Shown here: positions 25,976 through 34,842 of the stretch, one piece after another
Layout: each line of letters starts with the position of its first letter
Numbering within the stretch: position 1 is the first letter of the stretch
Assembly: GCA_963693365.1 (NCBI GenBank)
Contig: CAVNZM010000009.1
Span: forward strand, 1-64,000
From: Amoebidium appalachense
Taxonomy: Eukaryota > Ichthyosporea
Direction: 5' to 3'
DNA: 64,000 nucleotides
The notes under the pieces: model-generated
What the model was told of the DNA's origin: nothing
The model's input: the letters and a program-made list of their open reading frames with translations, nothing else
Database searches by the model: none
Program-made: the position numbers and the translations under genes

Positions 25976-26475
25976 NNNNNNNNNNNNNNNNNNNNNNNNN
26001 NNNNNNNNNNNNNNNNNNNNNNNNNNNNNNNNNNNNNNNNNNNNNNNNNNNNNNNNNNNNNNNNNNNNNNNNNNNNNNNNNNNNNNNNNNNNNNNNNNNN
26101 NNNNNNNNNNNNNNNNNNNNNNNNNNNNNNNNNNNNNNNNNNNNNNNNNNNNNNNNNNNNNNNNNNNNNNNNNNNNNNNNNNNNNNNNNNNNNNNNNNNN
26201 NNNNNNNNNNNNNNNNNNNNNNNNNNNNNNNNNNNNNNNNNNNNNNNNNNNNNNNNNNNNNNNNNNNNNNNNNNNNNNNNNNNNNNNNNNNNNNNNNNNN
26301 NNNNNNNNNNNNNNNNNNNNNNNNNNNNNNNNNNNNNNNNNNNNNNNNNNNNNNNNNNNNNNNNNNNNNNNNNNNNNNNNNNNNNNNNNNNNNNNNNNNN
26401 NNNNNNNNNNNNNNNNNNNNNNNNNNNNNNNNNNNNNNNNNNNNNNNNNNNNNNNNNNNNNNNNNNNNNNNNNNN
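25976..26475. other. Assembly gap of 500 N
   Basis: Exactly 500 N, probably a scaffolding placeholder. Any features in it are unknown. Confidence 1.
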
Positions 26476-26606
26476 GTGTGTGTGTGTGTGTGTGTGTGAA
26501 TGATTTGTCTAAGTAACAAAAAAACTTTAAAAGACTTTTTTCTACGAAAAGAGATGATTGAAAAGGATTTTCAAGTTTTTTCACAAAACTAACGAAAGGA
26601 AACGAG

Positions 26607-26655
<49 letters not shown>

Positions 26656-26738
26656 TTTGTCTACTACGGTAACAAAAACTTTAAAAGACTTTTTTCTACG
26701 AAAAGAGATGATTGAAAAGGATTTTCAAGTTTTTTTTT
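26476..26738. repeat. GT microsatellite plus 90-bp direct repeat
   Basis: Each of two copies (26476-26582 and 26611-26738) has a (TG)n run followed by TTTGTCTA...AAAAGACTTTTTTCTACG and the same AAGAGATGATTGAAAAGG text. This repeat probably caused the gap. Confidence 0.9.
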
Positions 26739-27048
26739 GAGAAAGACAGGGAAAGAGAAGAAAAACGACATGCTGGGCATTCCTGGAGATAAATTCGCAA
26801 AATTTCATCGGCTCATACTTGCGCAAGTCTTTGACACTCCCTCTCATTGCGCCACAAGTCAAGTCGGTCACGTAGCTCACAGTGTTCGTTTTCCCCCCAA
26901 AACACAAGTTTTTTGACCGTTTATTTCGTGGCAATCACCAGTAGACAAATATGTTCTCAATATACAGTCGTGTGTCATTACATTCTGAGCATTTTGGCAT
27001 CGTCATTACCGGGCATGGGCGTGCCTGCACGCTTAGCCTGCCCCAAGT

Positions 27049-27891
27049 CTACCTCACCCCCTCCCCCTCGCCCCCCTCACCACCAGCCAGCTCCATCAGG
27101 CCATCTAAGTCAAACACCTGAACCTTGCGGGCAACGAGCTTGGTACGCACAGTGTTGTTCTTCTTGTTGTAGATGACGCTGGTGGCAGCTGCAGACACCC
27201 AGGCAGTCACCTCACGGCACTTGGCACGTTGGGAGTTCATAAACTCCACAAACTCGTCGATGGAGGCAGCGTTGTTGCCCAGCTTGAAGAGGCAGGGGTT
27301 GCGGCCAAGGGGGTTGGGGAGCTCCAACGTCACGTTGAAGTAGGTGCCGCCCAGTGCCTCCACCATGTCCTCCTTGCCGACGGGGTCGGCACCCAGCACA
27401 TCGTACAGGCTGGGGGTGTGCCTGGACCACAGGTTGCTGCTGGTCTTGACAGGCACGGTGTCCACGTCCACCCCCTTGAGCATCTCGTGGTCCTTGTGCA
27501 TCCACAACACGTCCCTGGCCATGCTGCACACGTAGGGCCACAGGTCAACGGCGTAGGCCACCTCAAAGGGCTCAGGGCGGTGTTGCGACTTGACCCTAAT
27601 GGTGGGCTTGGCATCCCAGGCAACCGTGCTGGGGACCAACTCGATGAGCATCTGCCCGTTGATGTTGATGTTGGGCAGGTTGTACAGCTGCACGGCCAAC
27701 ACGTCGTTCATCACCCAGGGTGCACCCATGGTGGCCTTGCCCACACCGTTGAGGAACACCTCCTTGTACTGCACCATCTTGGGCCCCTCACTGTTGTTGG
27801 TGTTTTCTTTGCCACTGCTTGCCGCGGCGATGCTGGTCCTTTTGACGGTGGACAGACCAGTCGTTTGACGCAGCAGGGTTGGCTTGACCAT
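27049..27891 (-). CDS. Unknown viral protein, 280 residues
   Basis: The ATG at 27891 (MVKPTLLRQ) is preferred; the open frame upstream lacks ATG. The protein has a basic, low-complexity N-terminus with a KENTNN stretch (residues about 1-45), a central mixed region with several W and Y residues, and a Gly/Glu-rich C-terminus. It has no membrane segment, signal peptide or known motif. It is intact, GC-rich and intronless like the genes left of the gap. A CCAAT-type array lies upstream (28031-28240). Confidence 0.7.
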   Translation of the reverse strand: MVKPTLLRQTTGLSTVKRTSIAAASSGKENTNNSEGPKMVQYKEVFLNGVGKATMGAPWVMNDVLAVQLYNLPNININGQMLIELVPSTVAWDAKPTIRVKSQHRPEPFEVAYAVDLWPYVCSMARDVLWMHKDHEMLKGVDVDTVPVKTSSNLWSRHTPSLYDVLGADPVGKEDMVEALGGTYFNVTLELPNPLGRNPCLFKLGNNAASIDEFVEFMNSQRAKCREVTAWVSAAATSVIYNKKNNTVRTKLVARKVQVFDLDGLMELAGGEGGEGEGVR

Positions 27892-28030
27892 TTTGCTGTT
27901 GTTTGGGGGGTGTGGTGAACGTGACTGTGGTGTGCACCTCAACTGTGTACGTATGGCTCATGTTTGCTTGGTGTGATGTTGCCTGTGTGCGGATGCTTAT
28001 GTACACAGCGGCGACATGCTGGGTGCGCTT

Positions 28031-28240
28031 GTGGCCAATGAGGACCGAAATCCTTAATCTCTGTGTCCTTATTGGCCGCCTAAACCAAAATGTGCCAACC
28101 TGAACTCCGATTGGCCGCCTTGTGCGGCAACTGGCTTTTTGGAACTGAATTATCATTGGCTGCCTTGTGCATCCGCATTACTATTGGCCGCCTTGTACAA
28201 GGAATTCGGAATTCGAATTCTCATTGGCCGCCTTGTGCAC
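28031..28240. promoter_or_regulatory. Tandem ATTGGCCGCCTTGTGC elements (CCAAT boxes)
   Basis: Five copies of ATTGG[C]YGCCT occur at about 28071, 28111, 28153, 28183 and 28222, plus a forward CCAAT at 28034, spaced 30-42 bp. They lie between the minus-strand 27891 gene and rightward sequence. The core is the inverted CCAAT box that NF-Y-type factors bind in animals and fungi. Confidence 0.65.
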
Positions 28241-28490
28241 ACTGTCGCATTCCTTTGATCTCAGAACTGTGTACGTGTCGCATGTGCGCGTGCGTGCACG
28301 CGCACACATGACACGTTTTCCCTTTAATATTTTAATTAAATCCACGTGCTCTGCACGTGTTTATGCACACACACACTGTGTGTGCACGTGCTCCTGTACA
28401 TATCCATACCCATATCCATATCCTAATCACAATATACACCCATATCATACTGCATATCGCCATATCCCATATGCATATCTGCCATATCCT

Positions 28491-28562
28491 AAGGGGTGCG
28501 CCACCCTGCGTTAGTGACGTCACACTTTGTGACGTCACTAACGTGGGGTGCCGCGCCCCTTA
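28491..28562. repeat. 34-bp hairpin with two TGACGTCA sites
   Basis: 28491-28524 and 28529-28562 are inverted repeats with about five mismatches and a 4-base loop. Each arm holds GTTAGTGACGTCACA, a cyclic-AMP-response-type palindrome. Confidence 0.88.
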
Positions 28563-28563
28563 A

Positions 28564-28919
28564 TGTAGTTGGGCGTCGAACACCTACCGCAAGGGGAAGC
28601 TGGGCACGGCGATCCTGACAATCGAGAACGACGGTGTCGCCTACGTGCGCAACGCCGACGGAACTGTGCTCTGGCAGTCGGGCCGGCCGGTGTCCGGACC
28701 CAATTAGGTGCAGCGATTGGATGTCGGGCACGCCGGAAGCGATATTCGGTCGATGAAGGGTGGGTGGACGAAGTGAAGACTGCGTGCATCGCAGAACCGA
28801 AATGCAAGTCTTTCTACTACTCGACTATGGATAATGTTGGATGGCTCAAGACGGTCGGCGAAGCCGACTCAAAATTAGCTTCGTATCCGGGCAACAGCAC
28901 ATGGTTCCTCACGCGTTAG
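28564..28919 (+). pseudogene. Lectin-like and apple-like domain fragments
   Basis: The frame 28564-28707 has no ATG but contains LTIENDGVAYVRNADGTVLWQSG, the repeat pattern of bulb-type mannose-binding lectins (an L-x-x-x-x-D-G-x-x-x-V-Y core with G-T-x-L-W-x-S). In another frame, about 28770-28919 encodes a Cys-containing stretch (ACIAEPKCKSFYYSTMDNV) ending in a stop, like part of a PAN/apple domain. The two lie in different frames with a TAG between, so this is a decayed gene or two exons. It may be a host-derived sequence inside the viral block. Confidence 0.45.
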
Positions 28920-29009
28920 TTTGGATTGTATTGGACGCTCTGGAGAACGTACGTACGTGCACCGTGCTCTGGAAGTCCGCACGATCTTCGGGCTCGGGTA
29001 TGATGACGT

Positions 29010-29105
29010 AACGACACCTCCCGATTGGGTGGGTGCTCGTGGACGTCCTTGATTGGATGGGCGCTCTTGGGCGGAAATCGCCATTGGGCGATGACGGCCA
29101 TTAAA
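29010..29105 (+). promoter_or_regulatory. CCAAT-type promoter region of the 29152 gene
   Basis: CGATTGGGTGGG, TGATTGGATGGG and CCATTGGGCG lie 50-130 bp before the ATG. No TATA box is apparent. Confidence 0.5.
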
Positions 29106-29151
29106 ATGGCTCCAAGAATCGCACCGGGCAAACACGGGAACCGACACAAGA

Positions 29152-30102
29152 ATGGCGCTTATCACCGAGGCACCGTACTTTCTGCTCAAGGAGGAGGTCG
29201 ACAACCCAGACCTCGAAGCCAACATCAGGGCGCACCTGTTCCACCCCACCGTCAAGATCGACTTCTCGACCAGGAGCGCCATGGAGGTGATCACCCTGGA
29301 CATCGTAGCCCTCTTCTCACGCGATCTGAACCAGTCCATCACCGTCAAGCTGCCCCCCGGCCTCCGCCACCTGTGCATAACGAGCGCATGGGACGACCAG
29401 TCGGAGAAGGGCGACCGTCTGATCCAACTCAACAGGTCAGAGCTCTTCGAGGCCGACGCCGCACTGCACCTCATGGGCTTCGACGCCTGCACGGCGCTCG
29501 AGACCGTCGATGTCACCTTCTACGGTGACCTGTTCATCGAGGGCGTCATCGCGAATGCCTCTGCCGTCCAGCTGTCCGCGTGCTTCGTCCGCGGTCGCAT
29601 CTCAAACTGCAAGACCGTGCGCATCACACACGTCGACACCGACCTGCCCAGCGACGACGAGGACACCTACACCGACCCCGCGCCCCCCGTGCTCTTCATC
29701 CGCGCAGTCCAGCGCCTGACCATGACGAACCACTTCACCCCGTGGCGCGCCTACGACATGGAGACCCTGGTCGCTGTCCGCGCAGTATGGACCGCGTCGT
29801 TCATGCGCGCTATCCATACCCTGTGCAGGCTGCGCCACCTGTGCATCGTCTGGATCGTTGCAAGTCCTTACCCCCCGCGCGTCCGCGGCATGTGCCTTCC
29901 CGAGCACCCCTCCTTCCTAGTCATGGAGGGCTTTGCAAGCGTCTCCTTGGACACGGAGGGCGCGCCTCGTCCGCACCTCATCACCCCCATCACGTCCAAT
30001 CCCGTCGTCGTCGAGCTCGCCGGCGAGAAGTGGAGGGTCGGTGAAACGGCCCAGTTCTACGAGGTCGCACACGGCCTGTTTGCACGCGCGCCGCAGGCTT
30101 GA
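29152..30102 (+). CDS. Unknown viral protein, 316 residues, irregular leucine-rich
   Basis: The ATG at 29152 begins an intact, GC-rich frame. The middle has several L-x-x-L-x-I segments (PPGLRHLCITSAW, LETVDVTFYGD, CKTVRITHVD, VQRLTMTN, LRHLCIVWIV) spaced 22-45 residues apart, reminiscent of irregular leucine-rich repeats, without an F-box that I can recognise. An acidic DDEDTYTDP loop lies near residue 165. AATAAA at 30180-30185 follows the stop by about 80 bp. Function unknown. Confidence 0.65.
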   Translation: MALITEAPYFLLKEEVDNPDLEANIRAHLFHPTVKIDFSTRSAMEVITLDIVALFSRDLNQSITVKLPPGLRHLCITSAWDDQSEKGDRLIQLNRSELFEADAALHLMGFDACTALETVDVTFYGDLFIEGVIANASAVQLSACFVRGRISNCKTVRITHVDTDLPSDDEDTYTDPAPPVLFIRAVQRLTMTNHFTPWRAYDMETLVAVRAVWTASFMRAIHTLCRLRHLCIVWIVASPYPPRVRGMCLPEHPSFLVMEGFASVSLDTEGAPRPHLITPITSNPVVVELAGEKWRVGETAQFYEVAHGLFARAPQA

Positions 30103-30217
30103 CCACACACGCACACACACCATGTACATTTAACTACACACACGCGGGGCTGGCCCCCACCTTCACAACACACAAACTCAATAAACGTCTGTTTGTATTT
30201 TTATTGGTGCCACACGT

Positions 30218-30508
30218 ATGGCGTATCGCTGGGAATACAAGCTCAAGGAGGAGCCAGGCAAGGCCCCCGTCATCCAGGCCACGGTTGTCCCCACAGAGGA
30301 AACGCAACGCCACACCGAGCGCGAGAAGCAGCGCTATGCCAGGGAGCTCGCGGAGTAGGGCTACATCGACCTGCCCGACGAGCTCGCGCGGAAGTGCGGG
30401 TTCAAGCACTGGGTGCCCAAGAACCAGGCCATGACCGCGATTGTCATGCAAAGGATGTTAGAACCCGATGACGAGCCGGAGCCGCCCATGGAAAATAAAG
30501 AGAACTAG
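30218..30508 (+). pseudogene. Short ORF interrupted by an in-frame TAG
   Basis: From the ATG at 30218 the frame runs 46 codons to TAG (30356-30358), then continues open for 49 more codons to a second TAG at 30506. Composition is the same on both sides (charged, helical first part; DEPEPPMENKEN end). Other genes here end in TAG, so a reassigned codon is unlikely; a nonsense mutation, a sequence error or stop-codon readthrough are the options. Family unknown. Confidence 0.55.
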
Positions 30509-30539
30509 GCAGGGCGACAGATCAGGGGGGATGTTGTGG

Positions 30540-30680
30540 CTTTGATTGGTGCAAGGTCTTTGGATGTGACTTCTGATTTCCGATTGGTGGATCTTGTGTT
30601 TGCTCTTTATCTGGTTCTTGATTGGTTGACGGGTGTGATCTGATTGGCTTGATGCTTGCGCGACATCCGGTATAAAAGCT
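30540..30680 (+). promoter_or_regulatory. Four CCAAT boxes and TATA box before protein A copy 2
   Basis: GATTGG occurs at about 30544, 30582, 30620 and 30642, then CCGGTATAAAAGC at 30667-30679, and the ATG at 30740. This is the clearest CCAAT-plus-TATA promoter in the window. Confidence 0.75.
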
Positions 30681-30739
30681 TACCACACAAGAACAGGCCA
30701 CCAGTTCGCATTTCCACTTTCACATGAACATTCTCTGTT

Positions 30740-31596
30740 ATGAAAATGCCGGCGCGCATGGAACTGACCCGCATCGCCACGGAGGACGAGCTCCCGAGGT
30801 ACCTAGACCGCAAATTTGAATGCGTTACAGAATCCACGGGCGATGGCCGGGATTGGTCGTGGCTAAGTGAGCCGAGATGGGACCACGAACACAGGGTGGC
30901 TATTCCCATTCTGTCAAACGGACAGATCAGTGTCCAGAGTGTTGGTGTAAATGGCATGACTCGTTATGAGCGCGACGAACGTTCCATCCTCAGCTACATC
31001 AAACTGTACAAGCCCGGACACCCCGTTACCGACCCGACCCTCAGCGAATACTACTATGAATTCGACACCATGCTCAGCGACAGCGAGGCCGGCATGGGGT
31101 ATGGTTACGGATGTGAACGACTGCCCCCCATATACGCCACCAAGCCGACCAGAGACGGATGGGTTTTCTGGAACGTTTTTGGGGATCCCGACTTGGATGA
31201 AGTCGATGGTGTGGCGCCTGCCATCTCCAGGAAACCCTACTGGGTCATGCCCAGCCTCCTGTTTGAGGACGTCATACGCACTACCCCATCCCCTGCCGCG
31301 CCTCCGTCCACCCTGCAAGAGGGTGCCTACCGCGTCGGGATCGAGCACGGTGCCCCCGTTTCGATGGCCCCCGGCGCTGTGGCCGCTCAAGACTTCACCA
31401 CCGCGCTTGACGACTGGGCCGCGAGTGGCTCGACCCGTTCTTTGATCGGGTCATCGTCCAGGTCGAGAACGCGGGTCAGCCGCTAAGGGACGCCGTGTTG
31501 GACACCGTCCACCCCGCAACCGCACAACCGAGTTCTTCGGCCTGCCTGGCAGACTGCGTAGAAGACCGACACCGTGGAACAACTCAGGCCATGTAG
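30740..31596 (+). pseudogene. Virus-specific protein A, copy 2, with C-terminal frameshift
   Basis: The frame from 30740 (248 codons, stop at 31484-31486) matches protein A copy 1, including GWVFW, PYWVMP and SLLFED, up to about base 31425. From there the homology to the copy-1 WLDP block lies in a different frame, which stays open to a TAG at 31594. A one-base shift near 31425-31430 therefore separates the two parts. Either this copy is decaying, the sequence has an error, or frameshifting is used. The promoter upstream is intact. Confidence 0.7.
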
Positions 31597-31814
31597 GACA
31601 CGCACTTTGAAGACGGCTTGCCGTGGATTTGTCCTCCGCGGCCAGGCCCGCTTGGGGTCTTGTGGGTTTCGTCCTAATAAATGCAGGTGACTGGTCACTG
31701 GTGGCACTGTATCTGCCAGTGCAATATTTGGAGGGATGTCATTTGTATATTGATAAACAATAAAACCCAGTGATCGTTGGTCTGTCGTGTCAATTTAATC
31801 TTTTTCCTTGTGAA

Positions 31815-32348
31815 ATGGACGTGGAAGTGTACAACCCAGGGTGTTATTGGTACGTGGGAGATCGCGGGCGGTTAGACAACATGCTGCGCAGCGCGCGTGC
31901 TCACCGTGACTCTGGGACTGTGGTTCTTTCCGCGACGAGTGATTTGATTACACAAGTACTGTGGAGTGGATCAAAAAAGCCGCAAAGTTGTGAACGCGTT
32001 GGCGAGCAGCCTGTCGATTCCAGATATATGTTGGAATGTCGGTGAATTCGTCGGTGTTTTGACAAAAACACAATCTCGTGTACCGGAAGTCGTGGTGATT
32101 GCCAAGCGAGAGCCCTGCCAGTGGTGGGATCCACCTTTCAAAGGGGTGGGTCGTTTCAAGTTGATACGGGTGTAGCACCTGAAAGTATTTTCTGTGTGGT
32201 TTCCGTCTCGGTGAATGGTGTGGATGTGGTGTATGTATATGCAAGCATTAGTGGCAACAGTATCCACAGCCAGCAAATCATGAAGTTGATGCATAATGGG
32301 TCCAGTATTGGGTGGGGCCCGGTTTTTTGCTTCAGTGATCTGTTGTAA
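31815..32348 (+). pseudogene. Probable broken viral gene, two frameshifts
   Basis: An ATG at 31815 opens a frame (VEVYNPGCYWYVGDRGRLD region) that loses sense near 31970; a second frame (31966-32120) and a third (about 32121-32348) continue with plausible sequence rich in V, Y and G to a stop. The pieces abut without gaps, as in a gene with two indels. No family recognised. AATAAA-like sequence precedes it at 31759. Confidence 0.35.
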
Positions 32349-32870
32349 ATTTGGTTGTGTATCATAGCGGCAGCGCAGATTGCTTTTACAGTATGGGATC
32401 TGATCAATCTTGAGATGGGATCTTATCCTCGGCACTCATCGATTCGAGTCCAGGCATGTTCCCAACTGATTGGATCTGGCTGATACTGCCGCCTTTTATA
32501 GGGGACAGTTCGCCGTGCGATTGTGGGACAACGCCGCTGCTTCCCGACCAACCATTTTGATTGGTCAGTAAGCACGACTAACTACAGGGCGCGACTCCCG
32601 TAGTCTGTCCGACAATATACACAACCATGTTTACACTGTTTATTATATGAACGTCACATGATATCAGCGTCAACCAGAACAGGACGAATGAGATGGCGGA
32701 CGCGACTACCCAAGGCCACATTGTAATGTTTTCCACTCACCTCGTCGACAAAACCCCACTCACATACTGCTTCACTTGAACATCGACGGGTGGGTTTCAA
32801 AGTTTATTGTTGTTGTTATTATTACTATTATTATTTTTTTTTTTTTGAGGGGTTGGGGTGGGGGGGAGAA
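32349..32870. other. Intergenic border region with CCAAT/TATA remnants
   Basis: No gene. TGATTGGATCTGG (about 32467), CCTTTTATAGGGG (about 32492) and GATTGGTCAG (about 32559) resemble viral promoter parts without a following ORF. A (TTA)n run leads into the orphan ABCG exon. The virus-host border probably lies here. Confidence 0.5.
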
Positions 32871-32875
32871 GTTAC

Positions 32876-32998
32876 CCTTCTCTCGACGAGGTCGTTTGAG
32901 ACGCTCTTTGGAAGCTTCATGTATGCGGCATATCTCAGTGTCTCTCTAACGGTGATGTGGGGGAACATACGGTCGGTCTGCATGACATAGCCTGATAG
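32876..32998 (-). CDS. Orphan exon of an ABCG-type transporter
   Basis: The exon is 123 bp, 41 codons, flanked on the minus strand by an acceptor (GCACAG before CTATCAGG) and a donor (AGAAGG followed by GTAACT), both phase 0. The product contains GYVMQTDRMFPHITVRETL and YAAYMKLP, the segment after Walker A in ABCG (White/Scarlet) half-transporters that includes the Q-loop glutamine. No other exon of the gene is seen on either side. To the left, in the direction of transcription, is viral sequence, so the gene may have been cut by the insertion or its other exons are far away. Confidence 0.82.
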
Positions 32999-33003
32999 CT
33001 GTG

Positions 33004-33125
33004 CGTGTGTGTGTGTGTGTGTGTGGGGATGGGGCCGGAGAGGGGGGGGGGGAGGTGGGGGGGGGGGGGGGGGGTGGAAAGGGTGTGTGTGTGTGGGGGG
33101 GGGGGGGAGCATGTGTGTGTGTGTG
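33004..33125. repeat. GT and poly-G low-complexity tract
   Basis: (GT)n with several G runs of 9-16; on the minus strand it forms the pyrimidine-rich intron end upstream of the ABCG exon. Confidence 0.9.
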
Positions 33126-33148
33126 ACTCTTCGCGTCGCAGAAGCCTT

Positions 33149-33298
33149 CTGTTTTCCATCGTGAACGAGCCGTGTTTTAAGCGTCCTTTTTTAGAAGAGA
33201 TTTTTTTTTCTGTTTTCCATCGTGAACGAGCCGTGTTTTAAGCGTCCTTTTTTTAGAAGAGATTTTCTTTTCTGTTTTCCATCGTCTACGAACCGTGA
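33149..33298. repeat. 61-62-bp tandem repeat, 2.4 copies
   Basis: Units starting at 33149, 33210 and 33272 share CTGTTTTCCATCGTGAACGA and TTTTAGAAGAGATTTT. The array ends 80 bp before the ATG of the 33376 gene. Confidence 0.9.
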
Positions 33299-33375
33299 CA
33301 TGTAGCGACACAAAATTTCGGTGTTTGATTGTGTTTTTACGCCCGTTTGGAATCGTTCGTGTTAACGGGTTCACA

Positions 33376-34380
33376 ATGGCTTCTATTCGCTATGCTCGTG
33401 TCTCCGGGACTTTTCGGGTTATTATTGATTTCTTTGATGCACTGGAAACAAGACCCTCCGACAAGCGTGACCCGAGCATGCAAAGCAACATGCGGGTTTC
33501 CCTGCCTTCCATTGCCAGATTGTGGCGTCACGCACAGGTCTTCGCGGTGACTAGCGAAACTGTCGTCGATTCGATTGACGAATACGATTTTTTGTTGGAT
33601 AAGTTGCTCGACGTTTGTGCACATCTCACCCTCGACACCTCTGGTATAGCAACAATTGGTGTTCGTGACTTCCGGTTGTGTTTGAAAAAAATCGATGCCG
33701 ATTCTATTTTTTCGCCCGACGTCGAAGTACATCGCTCCTACAAAGCTGATTGGGATGACGTTGTTGGCAAATGCATCGTGTTCATGACATATCGTGACAG
33801 TGCTCTATACGACCAAGACCCATGGCCTGTGACCGATGAAGACAAGAAGGTTTTCAGTTGTGTGTTGGCCGAGTATTCGTATTTGTATGCCGCTATCTCC
33901 GCCGTGAATGCCCAGAAGAAGGACGAGATTGGGGCCCTTTCTCGTCAGATTAAAGTGCTACAGGCACAGAAATCCAAACTCACAAGCGACGTGTACAACA
34001 ACGAACAGCGTCTGAAGCGATATCACAACGTCGAGCCGAAAGAGTGTCATTTAGGTTGTGGTCTGCCTCGCCGACGCGGTTCTGGCGACTCCGTCAAACG
34101 ACGTAAGAGTAGTCGTGACGATTTGGGTGGTGGTGGTGGTGATGATGCGCTTGCTTTGTATGTAGAGATGGAGTCTTTGGAGGAACATGTGCGTTTGGAA
34201 CGTGTGCGTACGTTGGCCTATTGCGAGTCAGACGACGAGAGTGAAAGTGAAAGTGAAAGTGAAAATAGTGGTGATGACGACAATGGTGTATCTCTGGTTG
34301 TGTACCATAACACATCTCGTCCCTCTCTCCTTTTCCGTCCAAATATGAATGTACAATCCGATCATGCCGAGGATGAATGA
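33376..34380 (+). CDS. Intronless unknown protein, 334 residues
   Basis: The ATG at 33376 (MASIRYARVSG) follows an open stretch without another ATG. The N-terminal 190 residues are folded-looking with no known motif. A coiled coil occupies about 190-235 (QKKDEIGALSRQIKVLQAQKSKL region), then a Cys/His pair (ECHLGCGL) with a basic stretch, and an acidic Ser-Glu repeat (ESESESESEN) near the end. AT-rich codon use differs from the GC-rich viral genes, and it sits to the right of the ABCG exon, so it could be viral, a transposon ORF or host. Confidence 0.6.
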   Translation: MASIRYARVSGTFRVIIDFFDALETRPSDKRDPSMQSNMRVSLPSIARLWRHAQVFAVTSETVVDSIDEYDFLLDKLLDVCAHLTLDTSGIATIGVRDFRLCLKKIDADSIFSPDVEVHRSYKADWDDVVGKCIVFMTYRDSALYDQDPWPVTDEDKKVFSCVLAEYSYLYAAISAVNAQKKDEIGALSRQIKVLQAQKSKLTSDVYNNEQRLKRYHNVEPKECHLGCGLPRRRGSGDSVKRRKSSRDDLGGGGGDDALALYVEMESLEEHVRLERVRTLAYCESDDESESESESENSGDDDNGVSLVVYHNTSRPSLLFRPNMNVQSDHAEDE

Positions 34381-34537
34381 CCTGTATATAGAAAAAATCG
34401 ACACTCACCTTTTGGAATTTATATGCTCGAATTTAGATTATTGATGCTGATCAGAATATGTGGGTTGGGAATTGTTATACCCGTATTGTATGCTAAAATA
34501 ATCCCCCGTGAAGTATATACAGATCCCTGTTTTTGGA

Positions 34538-34842
34538 ACCCCCCCCCCCCCCCTGCCCCCCTGCCCCCCCTGCCTCGCGTGCCCCCCCCTGTCCCCCCCT
34601 GCCCCCCCCCTGCCTCACGTGCCCCCCCCCTGCCTCACGTGCCTCACGTGCCTCATGTGCCTCACCTGCCTCACGTGCCTCACCTGCCTCACGTGCCCCC
34701 TCCTGCCTCACGTGCCTCACCTGCCCCCCCTGCCCCCCTGCCTGGGTCAAGACTTAGCTCGTGTAGACTTAGCTTTCTCTCTCTCTCTCTCTCTCTCTCG
34801 TGTAGACTTAGCTTTTTTCTCTCTCTCTCTCTCTCTGGCCAC
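34538..34842. repeat. C-rich minisatellite (CTGCCTCACGTGCC) and CT run
   Basis: About a dozen CCTCACGTGC / CCCCCCTG units lie between 34538 and 34740, followed by two CTCTCT runs each preceded by TGTAGACTTAGCTTT. Confidence 0.9.

Noticed and set aside
25779-26584. ORFs spanning the N gap
   Set aside because: They consist of undetermined bases.
27229-27918. Plus ORF opposite the 27049-27891 gene
   Set aside because: Antisense shadow with no motif; the minus frame has a better start and composition.
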